A stretch of DNA of 64,000 nucleotides from Protea cynaroides. Taxonomy: Eukaryota > Streptophyta > Magnoliopsida > Proteales > Proteaceae. This document shows, one piece after another, positions 44,982 through 57,439 of this stretch (its first letter is position 1; every line of letters begins with the position of its first letter). The stretch lies in assembly GCA_028583415.1 (NCBI GenBank), contig CM053269.1:32182254-32246253 (forward strand), written 5' to 3'. The position numbers were made by a program, and so were the translations under genes. A model generated the notes under the pieces. That model ran no database searches. It worked only from the letters and a program-made list of their open reading frames with translations, and had not been told where the DNA came from.

Positions 44982-45948
44982 GGTATCTGCAAAGTAAGAA
45001 AGGAAAAAGAAAATAAGGAGTTAATAGGATAAAAATTCGAAATTTGACATTATAACGACGTAAGTTGGCCAAAAGCCTCACTTTTCACCTGTACATGCGG
45101 GCAGAAGGACTTACGTAGGTTCCTACATATCCTACAACCCACATACAGTAGGAAATTGGAAACTAACGAAGACCAATTGTAAGAAATTTCAAGAAATCAA
45201 AATTTTTTGACAAATTAGGGCAAACGAGCAAAAATCCAAGTTTCTCGATAACCAACCGATGAAACTCAAAAAATTTTGAGGGCTTTCGTTCCTCGAGACA
45301 CCAATAACAAAAGCCCCCAATAAAAATCAAATTTTTACGGTTGGAAAAATTTTAATTTGAAGAATACCAGTTAAATGAGCAAAAACCTAGAAAAGAAAAC
45401 CTAGAAACAGGTGAAAATGGGAGAATATACCTGTATGGATGACGTGGACGTCGAAACCCGGACTCAAACCGACCAAAAACAGTGGAGTGACACTGTAGCA
45501 ACTCAGAGGGGAGAGACGAGTCGAAACGGGAGGAAAATAATAAGAAATGACTCAAAATCGGATCTTAAAAATCTGATTTTTGGTCTGAGGGTCGGACAAT
45601 TGTCGGACAATTCGACCAGAACCATCGACCCTCGAATCGACCCTCCCATCGACCCTCGGCTCTCGGGAATCTGACAGAAAACTAAGGGTCGGAACTGAGG
45701 GTCGGACACCCATCGACCCTCACATCGACCCTCAGCTCTCGGGAAGAATAGGTCATTCCCAGGGTCGGATACTAAGGGTCGGACATACCATCGACCCTCA
45801 CCATCGACCCTGCATAGAAAAGACAGTATTTTCTTTTAAAAATGAGTTGGAATTGGAATTTTATGTCGGTTAGCGTGCCTACATGAAATATAAATGACTT
45901 CTCACCTATTTTGATAATTTTCAGGCACCACCAATCACAGAAGGAATT
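44982..45948. other. Leader between antisense gene and gag of E, with GGGTCGA motif cluster
   Basis: Non-coding. This is the likely site where the antisense gene and sense gag both have their 5' ends, so it may be bidirectional; no promoter box is clear. From 45,585 to 45,810 it holds a dense run of GAGGGTCGGAC/ATCGACCCTC words like those in the LTRs. Gag starts at 45,949. Confidence 0.6.
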
Positions 45949-47190
45949 ATGTCTGGACGTAAGGTAACCCGACAGAACCGAAATGCAGTTCCACCACCAC
46001 CACCCATGGAGGAGACCAATCAGGAAAATAATTATACACCGGGTAATCCAGAACAGGCAAACCCTACAAATTTGCCACCTCCACCACCAGAGCTAGCAAC
46101 CGTGGTGATGAATCTGGCTCAGCAGCTGCAACAGATGCAACACGCACAGGCTCAGATGCAAGTTGCGATGGGTATTATGTTCCAAGCCATTCAAGCTGCA
46201 CCTATGCAGACAAGACAAGCCAATGCAGCACCGGTGGGTAACCACTCAGCACCTCAGACACCTCAACAACCTGCTCCACAGATTCCAGTACAGGCTCCGG
46301 AAGCAGCTCAGGTTAATTACCAGTATCCACCCCATATGTTTGGGGCATATCCCCAAAATCAGTTGGATCACTCTCGACTGGTGGAGAGATTCTTGAAGAT
46401 GAAACCCAAGGAATTCAACGGCAAACCATCTGATCCATTGTGGCCAGCACACTGGATAGATGAGATGGAGAGAAATTTCCTCATGATGACTATCACAGAG
46501 GAAGAAAAAGTATTATGTGCCACCTTCATGCTAAAGGGTGACGCACATCATTGGTGGAAATCTACTAGGGCTTACTTATTGACCAAGCACGCCTTACTGA
46601 CTTGGGCTATATATAAAGAAGCTTTCTTCGAGAAATATTTTCCACGAAGTTTCAGAGATTCTATGGAGAAAGAGTTACTGAGTTTATATCAGGGACAGAT
46701 GTGAGTGGATGCATATCAACAGCGTTACGAGGAGCTGTTTTTCTTTGCACCACTTAGCATGCAAGAAGAAGACACCAAAACCCGTAGGTTCGTCACGGGA
46801 CTGAGAGGAAGCATCAGGGAACACGTTCTGGGCTTAGAAAAGAAGATTTATAATGAAGCTGTCCAAATCGCTCGAGTTATTGAATCGAGCCAGAAGGAGT
46901 TATTTCACACAGAACAGGGGTATCAAAAATGCCAGCTGGAAATACTTACAATGGAGGGAACAACAAGACATTTAAACCCTTCCGTGCTCAGGGCTTTACT
47001 GCTGCACCCAGGACTACTCCAGTGGTTCAACAGCAGCCAAAGCCAAATTCTGAAAGCTCGAAGTGTTTTAACTGCAACCAATCGGGACATATGGCAAGGG
47101 AGTGCCCTAAGCCCAAGAAGCAGTTCCATCAAGGATGGGTATATGCTGTTACATCCGAGGATGCTGCCGCATCACCCGATGTGGTCACAG
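45949..47190 (+). pseudogene. Gag of gypsy E
   Basis: It starts MSGRKVTRQNRNAVPPPPP, with a Pro/Gln-rich N-terminus. The retrotransposon-gag domain FNGKPSDPLWPAHWIDEMER to LLSLYQGQM is then interrupted by TGA (46,702-46,704). The same frame resumes with VDAYQQRYEELFFF and VTGLRGSIREHVLGL. A frameshift near 46,920, next to G and A runs, moves the zinc knuckle CFNCNQSGHMARECP (about 47,055-47,100) to another frame. It ends with YAVTSEDAAASPDVVTG, where the intron-like interruption begins. Gag forms the particle and packages RNA. Confidence 0.92.
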
Positions 47191-47259
47191 GTATGACTGA
47201 AACTTTTTAAGTTGTAATTACATTGCATGAGCATGTAGACTAAGTAAAATAAATCACAG
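47191..47259 (+). other. 69-bp intron-like interruption between gag and protease of E
   Basis: Begins GTATGACTG after CACAG and ends AAATCACAG before GTATCG. It contains at least three in-frame stops and is AT-rich. A branch-like GACTAAG lies about 20 bases before the 3' end. Removing exactly these 69 bases joins VVTG to IVPINDVPARVLFDSG, the expected gag-protease junction of Tekay elements. The flanking repeat TCACAGGTAT at both ends leaves a small insertion with a ~10-bp direct repeat as an alternative. Confidence 0.55.
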
Positions 47260-50200
47260 GTATCGTACCTATAAATGACGTACCCGCCAGAGTACTCTTT
47301 GATTCAGGAGCCACTCATTCAATTATATCTGTGTCATTCGAAAAGAAGATAAACTTACCCATCAAAACATTAGACTACAAATTACTTGTACGATCGTCGA
47401 TGGGGTTAGAAGTGGAATTAGAGAAAGGCTATGGACCATGTCCAGTTCTCATTGACGAGAAAACCTTAGATGCAACCTTGATACAACTTGAGATGGCAGA
47501 CTTTGACGTCATCTTGGGAATGGATTGGTTAGCTCGGCATTCTGCAAACCTATTATGCACTGAAAAGAAGCTAACGTTCAAAGACAAAGAAGGAGCAGAA
47601 TTTAGTTTTTCAGGAACCAAACTTCCCCGTAGACGTAAGCTCATACTCTCAGCACTAAAGGCTAAGAAGTGCCTTGAGAAGGGGGCAGTCGGGTATCTAG
47701 TGTCAGTGGTCGACCTAACCAAGGAAGCACCACAAATGGAAGATATTGAAGTCGTGCGGGACTATCCCGACGTATTTCCAGAGGAACTACTAGGATTACC
47801 ACCCGACCGAGCCACAGAGTTTGTGATAGACCTGGTACCTAGAGCCGTACCAGTATCAAAAGCACCTTACAGAATGGCTCCTACTGAACTGAAGGAACTG
47901 AAAGTGTAACTACAGGAACTGCAGGACAAGGGTTATATTCGACCCAGTATATCACCATGGGGGGCACCGGTATTATTCGTAAAGAAGAAGGATGGTAGCG
48001 TTCGATTATGTATCGACTATCGGGAGTTGAATAAATTGACAATCAAGAATCGATATCCACTACCCTGGATCGATGACTTGTTCGATCAGTTACAAGGAGC
48101 AAAAGTGTTTTCTAAGATCGATCTTCGATCAGGCTATCATCAGCTGAAGATTAAAGAATGTGATATTCCGAAGACAGCTTTCAGGACCAGATATGGACAT
48201 TATGAGTTCTTAGTCATGTCTTTCGGATTAACTAACGCACCGGCAACTTTCATGGAACTTATGAACCGGGTTTTCCAAGATATGCTGGATACGTCGGTTA
48301 TAGTATTTATTGATGATATATTGGTATACTCCAAGGACAAAGAAACTCATATCAAGAACCTAAACGCAGCCCTACAGCGTTTAAGAAAAGAGAAGTTATA
48401 TGCCAAACTTTCGAAGTGTGAGTTTTGGCTAAGTGAAGTCGCCTTCTTAGGCCATGTAGTATCCGCTGAAGGAATCAAAGTGGACCCCAGCAAGATCGAG
48501 GCTATTGTAAAGTGGGAAGCACCAAAGAGCGTTTCAGAAATTAGAAGTTTTCTGGGTCTAGCTGGTTATTATCGGAGATTCGTAGAAGACTATTCCCGGA
48601 TTGTCGTACCTCTTACCAGTTTGACTAAGAAAGGTGAAAAGTTTGTGTGGACCGATAAATGTGAGAAGAGTTTCCAAACGTTGAAGACCAGATTGATATC
48701 CGCTCCGATTTTGACTATTCCCGTTTCAGGACAGACATTTACTTTATACACTAATGCGTCAGGAGTGGGACTAGGATGTGTGCTTATGCAAGGAGAGCAA
48801 GTAATTGCTTACGCCTCGAGACAGTTGAAAATACATGAGAAGAATTACCCCACCCATGATTTGGAGTTAGCGGCAGTAGTACATGCTGTCAAGATATGGA
48901 GACATTACCTATACGGAGAGAAATTTCAGATTAAGTCAGACCATTAAGTCTTACTTATTTATTTAACCAGAGGGAGTTGAATATGAGACAAAGAAGATGG
49001 CTGGAACTATTGAAAGGCTATGATTGTGATATCCAGTATCATCTGGGAAAAGTGAACGTAGTAGCGGATGCGTTAAGCAGAAAAGCAATGATAAATCGCA
49101 AGGAGAGATTAGCACAACTGCAGCAATGTGTACTACCGGAATGGTATTCAATCACGGCAACGAGTAGTATGTGATAGACACAACGGATGGATCAGCCAAC
49201 CAAGGGTTTATTCATCGGTTTTCAAATATGTTCGCCGCTTTGAAAATTATACCAGACATAATGGATGAAGTGAAGACAGCTATTAAATCAGATCCTTATC
49301 TAAGAACAGTACAAGAAGATATCGAAAAAGATATGACTAATCCTGAGTTCACCTTGGACGAAGAGAGGGTACTGAAATACAAAGGAAGAATATGTGTACC
49401 TGAAACAGAAAGTATGGATATTAGACACCGACTGATGAAGGAAGCCCATACCACCATCTATTCGATACATCCTGGAAGTACAAAAATGTATCATGATCTA
49501 AAGAAACTATATTGGTTGAGGGGAATGAAAGCAGGTGTAGCCAAGTTCGTGTCTCAATGCCTAAATTGTCAGAAAGTAAAAGTTGAACGACAAAGACCCG
49601 CAGGACTGTTACAGCCATTACCGGAACCAGCATGGAAATGGGACTGCATCACTATGGACTTCGTCACGGGACTACCACTGACTCCTCGAGTAGTTGACGC
49701 AGTTTGGGTGATTGTGGACCGTCTGACTAAAACAGCTCGCTTCATACCTATACGACCTCAGTATACACTGGAAAGGTTAGCAAAGCTGTATGTGGATAAT
49801 ATTGTTCGGTTACATGGTGTTCCAGAAAGCATTGTGTCTGATAGAGATCCACGATTTACTTCTAAGTTTTGGAAAGGATTGCAAAAGGCTATGGGTACAA
49901 CATTGAAGTTCAGTACTGCATTCCACCCACAGACAGACGGACAGTCAGAGCATACAATTCAGATTCTAGAAGATATGCTACGAGCATGTGTAATTGATTT
50001 CAAAGGATCATGGGATGAAAGGTTACCATTGAGCGAGTTCGCTTATAACAATAGCTATCAGGCTACTATACAGATGTCACCTTATGAAGCACTATATGGC
50101 AGAAAGTGTCAAACTCCTTTTTTTTGGAATGAAGTTGGTGAACGTAGTATTGTTGGACCGGAGTTTGTTGAAGAGACTTGCCGAGTGGTCGACATTATCA

Positions 50201-50703
50201 AGGAAAGAGTGAGAACGGCTCAGAACCGTCAGAAGCAATATGCAGATACTCGATGCAGAGATCTGGAGTTCGTTGTAGGTGATAAAGTATTTTTGAAGGT
50301 ATCGCCTATGTGAGGATTAAAAAGGTTCGGGCAGAAAGGGAAACTAAGTCCAAGATATGTCGGGCCGTATGAAATTCTAGCTAAGCGTGGTAAAGTGGCT
50401 TATCAGTTAGCACTACCACCAACTATGTCAAGTGTGCATGACGTATTTCACATTTCCCTATTGAAGAAGTATGTCAAGGATCCAACGCACGTTTTGACAG
50501 TAGATTTGCCAGAATTGACTGATGATTTGACATTTGAAGTAACACCAACAGAAATCACCAGCCGAAAGGTTCAACGTCTACGCAACCGAGATATCTATTA
50601 TGTTAAGGTCACATGGAAAAGTAGAGACATGGAAGAAATTATATGAGAAGAAGAAAATGCTATGCGAAAGCAATACCCTCACTTATTTGATTCAGGAGGT
50701 ATG
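47260..50703 (+). pseudogene. Pol of gypsy E: protease, RT, RNase H, integrase, chromodomain
   Basis: Protease has VLFDSGATHSII. RT runs from [20 protein letters not shown] to [12 protein letters not shown], preceded by a TAA at 47,907-47,909 in ELKELKV*LQEL where D has Gln. RNase H reads TLYTNAS, the catalytic Asp changed to Asn, and frameshifts occur at about 48,945 and 49,160. Integrase keeps [33 protein letters not shown] and the Glu of GQSEHTIQ. A TGA at 50,311-50,313 (Arg in D) and another at 50,644-50,646 (Trp in D) interrupt the C-terminus, which is chromodomain-like (VTWKSRDMEEI). The order matches D throughout. Confidence 0.94.
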
Positions 50704-50728
50704 TATAATTTCGAGGACAAAATTTTTA

Positions 50729-50743
50729 TAAGTAGGGGGGAGT
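50729..50743 (+). promoter_or_regulatory. Polypurine tract of E
   Basis: TAAGTAGGGGGGAGT directly before the 3' LTR start TGTAAGACCC at 50,744. Confidence 0.85.
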
Positions 50744-53044
50744 TGTAAGACCCGTGTCAATCTAACCCGGTCTTACCACCTTGAACCAGGTTTACCCATC
50801 ATGGTCGAGTTAAATGGACCAAGGGCGTGAAGGAGATCGAGATCCCAGGTATCAAATCGACCCAAAAACACTTAATTTGAAGGGAGGGTCACATACCCAG
50901 CTAAGCAGGGTTAGACCTCCCAAAGCAGAAAGTCAGACCCTCAATTTTGAAGGGAGGGTCGGACATCTTGAACCCTAGGGTCGATGGGATCATCGACCCT
51001 CCCATCGACCCTCGGTTACCGTAAGAAATAGAAATTAAGAAATTTCCTAATTTTCGATTGGGATTCTTTCCTAATCTCAATGGGACTTATTTTATGATGT
51101 TCTTACTCTATTTAAAGGACGTCCCTAAGCCTCTTTCACTCCTTTCACAACCCTAACTGAATTGAGAGAAAGAGAAGAGAAGGAAAAAAAGAAGAAGAGA
51201 AGCAAGGAAGAGAATTTAGCCAAAAGAGAACAGTTGCAAAGAAAAGAGTATTCTTCTCAGGTATGGATACTAATTCCATGAGTTTCTACAGACCTTAGGA
51301 TAGATATTGATGAGAGTGTGATCTCAGAGGAACCCAAACTATCAACCAATGGTTAGGTTTTTATGGAAAACCATGGGGAAATGCATGAAAGCTATTTAGG
51401 TGGATGATTCATGGTTCTAGACCATGGAATGAATGTTGAATGGAATGTAGAAATAAGCCATAGGACCCCAAACACGAAGAATGGACTAAAAAGAGGGAAT
51501 TAGACCAAAGTGCACCGAGGGTCGCACCGAGGGTCGATGACCATCCGACCCTAGGTGATCCTGACCATCGACCCTCAGTGTTCGGAAAGTTCAGATTTGG
51601 GGAAGGTCGCACCCAGGGTCGATCATGACTCCGACCCTACCTCCAACCCTCAGTTAACAGAATAGTTTTTAAATTCTGAATAAATTCTAATTAAATTTTA
51701 TCGGCTTTGTTAGGTCTTCTAACAATATAATAACAATATAAATGTGATTCTAAAGCTTGGAAAAGTATCTATTAGCAAGCTAAGGTGAGGAAACAGAACT
51801 CTAAACTAATTGGTTAATAACAAACTGTTTTCTATTTTTTTGAGTTCAATGCTATATTTGATTCTATGCGAATATGTTTGTAATGTGCATACAACATGCC
51901 ATCCAATATTTCTATTATTTGTTCATGCATATTTACTTAATTGTTTATAACATGATGATGATGTTGATGATAGGAATAGGCATGTGATTGTATGTGTGTG
52001 GTTGGTGTACTTGATGCGAGCGAGTATCAGGGGAGGTGTGGTGAGAACGTCAATAAACGTTAACCTTTGGCGGATCTCAGCACTTTAGCTCTATCTCTAA
52101 CTCAAGTTTTGTGTATTAACATCGTCGTATCGCCATTACTTTAGCAGAACTATTATGTCGTAGAGTATCAGGGGAGGTGGTCTTAGTCCTTGTAGTCTCT
52201 GACTCTACCGGGGGGCCTTAGCTCTATCTCTATGGACATTCTGAGAGATGCTGGGGTGAGGCCTTGGATACACTTTTGGCATTAGGATTGGTTAGTTGCG
52301 AGCCCAGTTTGTAGCCCTCGTCAACAGGGGCTTACGTGTTGGTATGACACTATATAGCAATAAACGTTAACCTTTGTTATATAATGTTCATGATTCGATA
52401 CTTGTAGTCGACGATAAACGCTACCTTCGGGCGGCGTCACACACTTGTGTATAGAGTCGGGGTCAATAAACGCGACCTTTGACTACCTAAACCTTTCTAT
52501 TGCATATTGCAAACTTTAAACCAGACCAAAGATATGAATTGATTGCATGCATATGTATTGTTGCATTGTTTTGTCTACTCACTGAGCCGTGATGTGTGCT
52601 CACCCCTCGACGTCGAATATTTTAGTTGATGATGCAGGTTTCACAGTTGAAGACTATATGAGTGCTCCAGCGTACAGGAATGTAGCAGCGATGGAAGCTG
52701 AAGCTAAAGTGGATACACATGACTCCTCTTGCGAGTGCCACTCATGTGTATTTGATTAGACATTTTATAGGTCTCCTATTTTGGATTTAATAAAGACATG
52801 TATTTGATATTTATTTATGTCTCAGTGGAAACAGAATAATTTGCTATTAATTATTAATATCACCGTAGATTCTCAATTCATTTTATTATAAGACTTCCGC
52901 TATTGTGTATTTACTCTGATTGTGATTACGGATGTATGGGGGTTCAGATAACGCGGGGATAGCCTACTCGAGATCCTGGTTGAACCGTTGGTTTATTAGT
53001 GGTTCATCACACAATTCTGAAGTGTGCGGAATTGGGGTGTGACA
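50744..53044 (+). mobile_element. 3' LTR of gypsy E
   Basis: Mirror of the 5' LTR with scattered substitutions, mostly transitions. It ends GGGGTGTGACA and is followed by AAAAG and then copia B sequence. Confidence 0.93.
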
Positions 53045-53049
53045 AAAAG

Positions 53050-53435
53050 TGTCATCTATAGTACACTAAGAGCCATAACTCCTAGCTTGTCTCTGAGAGT
53101 CTCTCAAATGAGTCCTTTGGGAAGGTCTTTGTGAAGACATCTGCCACTTGATCACAATTGACTGCAGCTGCTATGTATTCTACTCTTGCTTTGCTGAGCC
53201 ACAAAACTGTTCCCTAAAAAGAATGCACTGCCACTAATACTCTTTCTGTCATCAACACCCCTAGTCCAATATGCTTCTAAACATGTTGTGATAGTGAAAT
53301 TTCCAATCTTAGGATGCCACAACCCAAATTTTGGAGTTCCTTTTAATTACCTAAAGATTCTCTTTACTGCAACACGATGTATTTCCTTAAGACAAGCTTG
53401 CAACCTAGCCACTAAGAATACTACTTATAGAGTGT
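53050..53435 (-). pseudogene. RNase H remnant of copia B
   Basis: The minus strand shows a VDDRKS-type segment with FLGNSFVA, then YIAAAVN fused to DQVADVFTKTFPKDSFERL. Compared with A (15,000-15,450) about 200 bases in the middle are missing, so RNase H is internally deleted. At about 53,435 the sequence jumps to the region before integrase (matching 23,160 of A). RT and the integrase core are therefore deleted. Confidence 0.8.
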
Positions 53436-53800
53436 CAGGTCTCTGAAAGAACACAGAAGTTGCCCCATGTTCTAGTCCCTTGTGCCACAATCTTTCCCAT
53501 TTCAACATTTTTCACTATACAACCATCCTTGGTGAAGGTTACTTTATTGCCTTGATCACAAATTTGACTCACACTCAAGAGATTGTGTTTCAGGCCATTG
53601 ACAAGCAAAAAATTTTGAGATTTTAATTACGCACTACTAATGTTGATAGTTCCTCGTATTTTAATCCTTGCACCATCATTGTTTCTAAATCTAACTGATC
53701 CACCTTCTTCAGCATTTAGACTTGAAAAAAAATTCTTTATCACCTGTCATATGAATGGAGCATCTACTATCAAGGATCCATGGTAAAGGATTACTGTTGG
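53436..53800 (-). pseudogene. Protease and pre-integrase remnant of copia B
   Basis: Matches 23,160-23,520 of A. The catalytic site is in WILDSRCSIHMTG (about 53,745-53,790), with the Gly of DSG changed to Arg. The end of the domain and the start of the GAG-pre-integrase part follow with frameshifts. Confidence 0.82.
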
Positions 53801-55289
53801 CCATAAAAGTTGTTTGCACAATGAGAGATTTGTTGCCCTTTTTCTTGTTCATCTCAACCCACACTACTTTGTCTTTCACTATGATGAGTTTTCTTACTTT
53901 TTCTTTCACAACTCTTTCTTCTCTTTGAACTTGTCTTCTAGGAGGATTTTTTCTTGCATTCCTTCTAGGTTGCCTTTGAGATCGAAGGAGTCTGAAAGTT
54001 TCTGGCTATGTGATCAAATCTCTGACACCTAAAGCACTTAATCCTATTTTCTGCCAAGGGAGAAAATCTGTTTCTACTTGTAAACACTGATTGTTTGACT
54101 TGTCCTCTACATTCAATGACTCTGTGGACTCTGTGTCCATAACCTTCACATCCATAATAATACCCTCTGAAGCTCTCTCTCTGCCTGGGATTGTTGCCTT
54201 ACTTCCTCTGCTTGTGATGGTTGACTGTACTGAAGCCATCTCTGTTAGTCTTGTTCTCAGATTTCTTCTCAACATGTGACCTTATCTGTTTTGCTTCGAC
54301 AAACACAATGGGGCTGTCAAGAAACCCTTTGCCTCTAGTCTTTTCAGCCCTCTCTTTCTCATAACTAAGTCTAAATTTTATATGTGAGGATCTTTGATAG
54401 CTTAAAATCTCATCAATAATGTTTTCTTCTTCTTCCATTTGTAAAGGACCATTCTCAACCTCTTGGTTAGTCAGTATCTTCTCCTTTGATTTCAAAATGG
54501 TCACTGCTGGAGATGATGTAGTAGCTTCTATGTAACTCTTCTTCTTCTGTATGGGATTTGCAAGCTTAGCTTCAAGTCTCAGAATTTCTTCCTCAAGCTT
54601 TGTACATTCATCAGTTTTTGAAGATAGCTCACTGTTTAGATCATTTGCCATTTTTTTTCTTTTTCAATGATGACTTTCAGTTGACTAATCAACTTAGTTG
54701 CTTCATTATATTGATCATTTAATTTTTTTTGTTCTTCCTCTCTGCTCTAAGTTCTATTAGAGATGAATATAACTCGGCCTCAAGATTAGGCTCGTCTTCA
54801 ACTTCATCTTTCCTTCTAGACTTTTCATTCTTCTCTTGAAGCTCATCAACACGAACCCTAAAGAGAACCTCATTATCATCATCCTCTGGTGATTCATCTA
54901 AATAATTGTAGTTCTTCTTTGTGAGTTGACTTCTCTTCTTGGGCATAAAATTTTTCTTTCCTTTCTTATCTTGACTTTCATTTATACTCTTTAGCTTATT
55001 AAAAATTTCTTTGAAAGTGGGACAATTGATCACTCTAGTAAGCTCATAGCTCATAAGAGACCCCTGAAGTGTTGTCACAGCTTTAGCTTCATTCTCACAC
55101 TTCTTCATTTCTACTGCATCTGTGATATCTTCAGTTGAAGGAGTGTAGTCATTCTTGACTACTAGCCATACGCCATATCTTCAGTTGAGCCTTAAGATAT
55201 ACCTCCATTCTAAATTTCCATACACTGTAGTTTGACCCATCAAATATGAAAATCCTTATATGCCTGTGGTAGTCTTCACTGGATTCCAT
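53801..55289 (-). pseudogene. Gag of copia B
   Basis: ATG at 55,289 (MESSEDYHRHIRIFIF), then YSVWKFRMEVYLKAQ. Open parts are 54,719-55,108 and 54,199-54,651 (IDEILSYQRSSHIKF). The two C-terminal knuckles are altered. GYGHRVHRVIEC has a 9-base duplication of CACAGAGTC (near 54,115-54,140) against GYGHRITEC in A. CFRCQRFDHIARNF has lost the last Cys. The first knuckle region of A (CFNCGDLGHF) is missing: about 0.5 kb is deleted near 54,980. Confidence 0.83.
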
Positions 55290-55346
55290 TTCAACTGCCA
55301 CTCACTTCTGTCTTACCCGAAGTTATTAGTCTTCCTCCCTACGGAA

Positions 55347-55363
55347 CTCAGCTCTGATACCAA
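55347..55363 (-). promoter_or_regulatory. Primer binding site of copia B
   Basis: On the minus strand TTGGTATCAGAGCTGAG, the initiator tRNA-Met type, a few bases after the LTR end GGGAATCA. Confidence 0.85.
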
Positions 55364-55366
55364 TTA

Positions 55367-57439
55367 TGATTCCCAAGTTGACACTAAGAGGGGGTTGAAT
55401 CAATGACTCATAAAATTCTTCCCAAATATTCTATAAGGCTTCCCTATTAATATTTTAACTACTATCTTAAGCTGACTAAGACTATCAATTGGGGACCTTT
55501 CAACACATGCACACATTCACAATCGTGTAACATACTTTGCCACACAACCACTGGCAACAGTATCCTATGGTTTGGTTGACCCAATGTATACACACATCCT
55601 ATAAATAATTCACTTCATATACATTTACGAGACAATCACAGAACACACAGATATAATATGGTTCACCAACAAGATGTGTGATGGCTAGTCCACAAGGAAA
55701 TACCCTAACCAGGGTTTTGTATTATACCTAATACGCTTCTTTAATGTTTTAGTTGCTCCTACAACCCAGGTGCTACAACCCTACCACTCTCTAAGCTACA
55801 ACTCAGACTAGGGCTATAACCCTTAATCATGTCTTAGGCTACAACCTTCTGACTTGGGCTACAACCCTCACTCATGTCAAGCCCTAACTTGATAGGTTAT
55901 AATGTATTTGTCAAAATATAGATTACAAGCCCCTCCTATATAGTATATTACAATGTAAATGGATTTGTATGAGTGATTACCTTTTTAGCATAATCAAAAC
56001 TGAGTGGTGCTCACCTTTTGGCTTCCCCAAGTTCTTCAGTGATGGTGGATGAACATCTTTAAGCTTATACAAGTGTTGGCACTCTTCCAACAACCTTCAC
56101 ACACACCAAATACCCACAACTCAAAAATAATTACTCACATTACCTTTCGTATGGCTCATATAGCTATTAACATCAAAGAGAGGTAGGTGGAGATGGTGTT
56201 TACATTAAAAGAGAGCTTACAACACTTGTTACTTCAAAAACCCGTAGCTACTCTTCTCAAACTCATCCTTATTGTTACAGGTCAATAGTACCTAAAAATG
56301 GAGTTCATTGAGATTTGAATCACTCCAATCAGACATCTGATGGCCGAGATATGGCCATCCAAAGTCCAGCCAGTCAGATTATTCTAAAAGGAATATTCAG
56401 ATATACATACCGGCACCCACAACACACTGAGGAACCACCTCCATTGACTTGTCAGTCTCGGTGTTGAGTTTCTATTGGACCATGGGAGAATCTAGAAGAT
56501 CCGCCATCATATCTATTAGGAAAATGCAGAAAAAATTATCGACCTCCAATATTCTCAAATCACAACAGGCTGAGTCGGGATTGACTCAAGCTGTAGGATC
56601 TGCATCTTTCTGCCACCATACCATACTCGAGCCACACAAAATCCTAGAAAGATCTTCTTGGCTTATGATACATAATAAAATGTTACGCTCATCTAATCAG
56701 ATTACTCATAGGAGCATCTTGATGGAAGAACCAGTTAACACCATAGCCTGCCTCGATCTAAGCCTTCAGATTCGAATCTGTAATGCATGGCACTTCCCAA
56801 GCCGACCATTTTGAATCAATAGCTTTTTAACTCACTCAAAATGCCCCTGACAAGCCTTGAAATGGCTCTGTAACCGTTTGTTTATCAAAAACCATACCCA
56901 GGTAGAGAAGAAATAGTAGGTTTCTCTCTCTCCTGGCATTTTCTTGAACAGGTGTAGTCCCAATCTATACTTAGCCAATTTTTTAGGCCTTGAGCATGCA
57001 TGGGCCTTACTGCTTACTGGCTTCTGGCATGGCTTATGGGCCTGCTGCTGCTGGCATTCTCGGTCGCTGGCATGTGGCATGGCCTTAGGGCTGCTACTTG
57101 CGGTAAGGCACTTTCTGGCCTTGGCTGTGGGGCTGCCTGTTGCCACGACCCTCGGCCAGTCTGGCTACCATGGTGGAATGCCACCTCAGTAGTGGCACCC
57201 ACCCACTCCTTTTCTCTCTCTTTTTTCTCTCTCATCTTTCTCTTTCTTTAACGTTCTTTTGCTCTTAAACTCCTGCCACTAAACCATGCATAGTTACCTT
57301 GTCAGTGGAACCTTAGTGGGGTCCACAGGTACTCTCTCTCCTTTTTTCTTTCCATAATTGCTACCAACTGTCTAGAATAACTCAAACAGCGTTGCAATCA
57401 ATAACAACAACCCAAGAACCTTGTCGTGGTTACAATACA
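55367..57439 (-). mobile_element. 5' LTR of copia B
   Basis: Pairs with 38,790-40,867. Minus-strand start is within TGTATTGTAACCACG and the end is TTGGGAATCA. It abuts gag of O on the right. Confidence 0.85.

Larger units (their letters stand above)
41078..53044 (+). mobile_element. Tekay-like Ty3/gypsy element E, full length, 11,967 bp
   Basis: LTRs of 2303 and 2301 bp, TSD AAAAG perfect at 41,073-41,077 and 53,045-53,049, initiator tRNA-Met primer site, polypurine tract, and gag-pol with chromodomain-like end: a complete chromovirus layout of the Tekay/Del type. It adds a long antisense gene between primer site and gag. Gag-pol is broken by stops and frameshifts. The insertion splits the 3' non-coding end of copia B. 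Confidence 0.95.
38790..57439 (-). mobile_element. Ty1/copia element B, minus strand, internally deleted, carrying E
   Basis: Same family as A, inserted in gag of O. The flanks CTCTA (38,785-38,789) and CTCTG (57,440-57,444) fit a TSD with one mismatch; the exact right end is uncertain by two bases. LTRs are 38,790-40,867 and 55,367-57,439. Without E it is about 6.7 kb. Integrase core, RT and half of RNase H are gone, so it could not move by itself. Confidence 0.87.
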
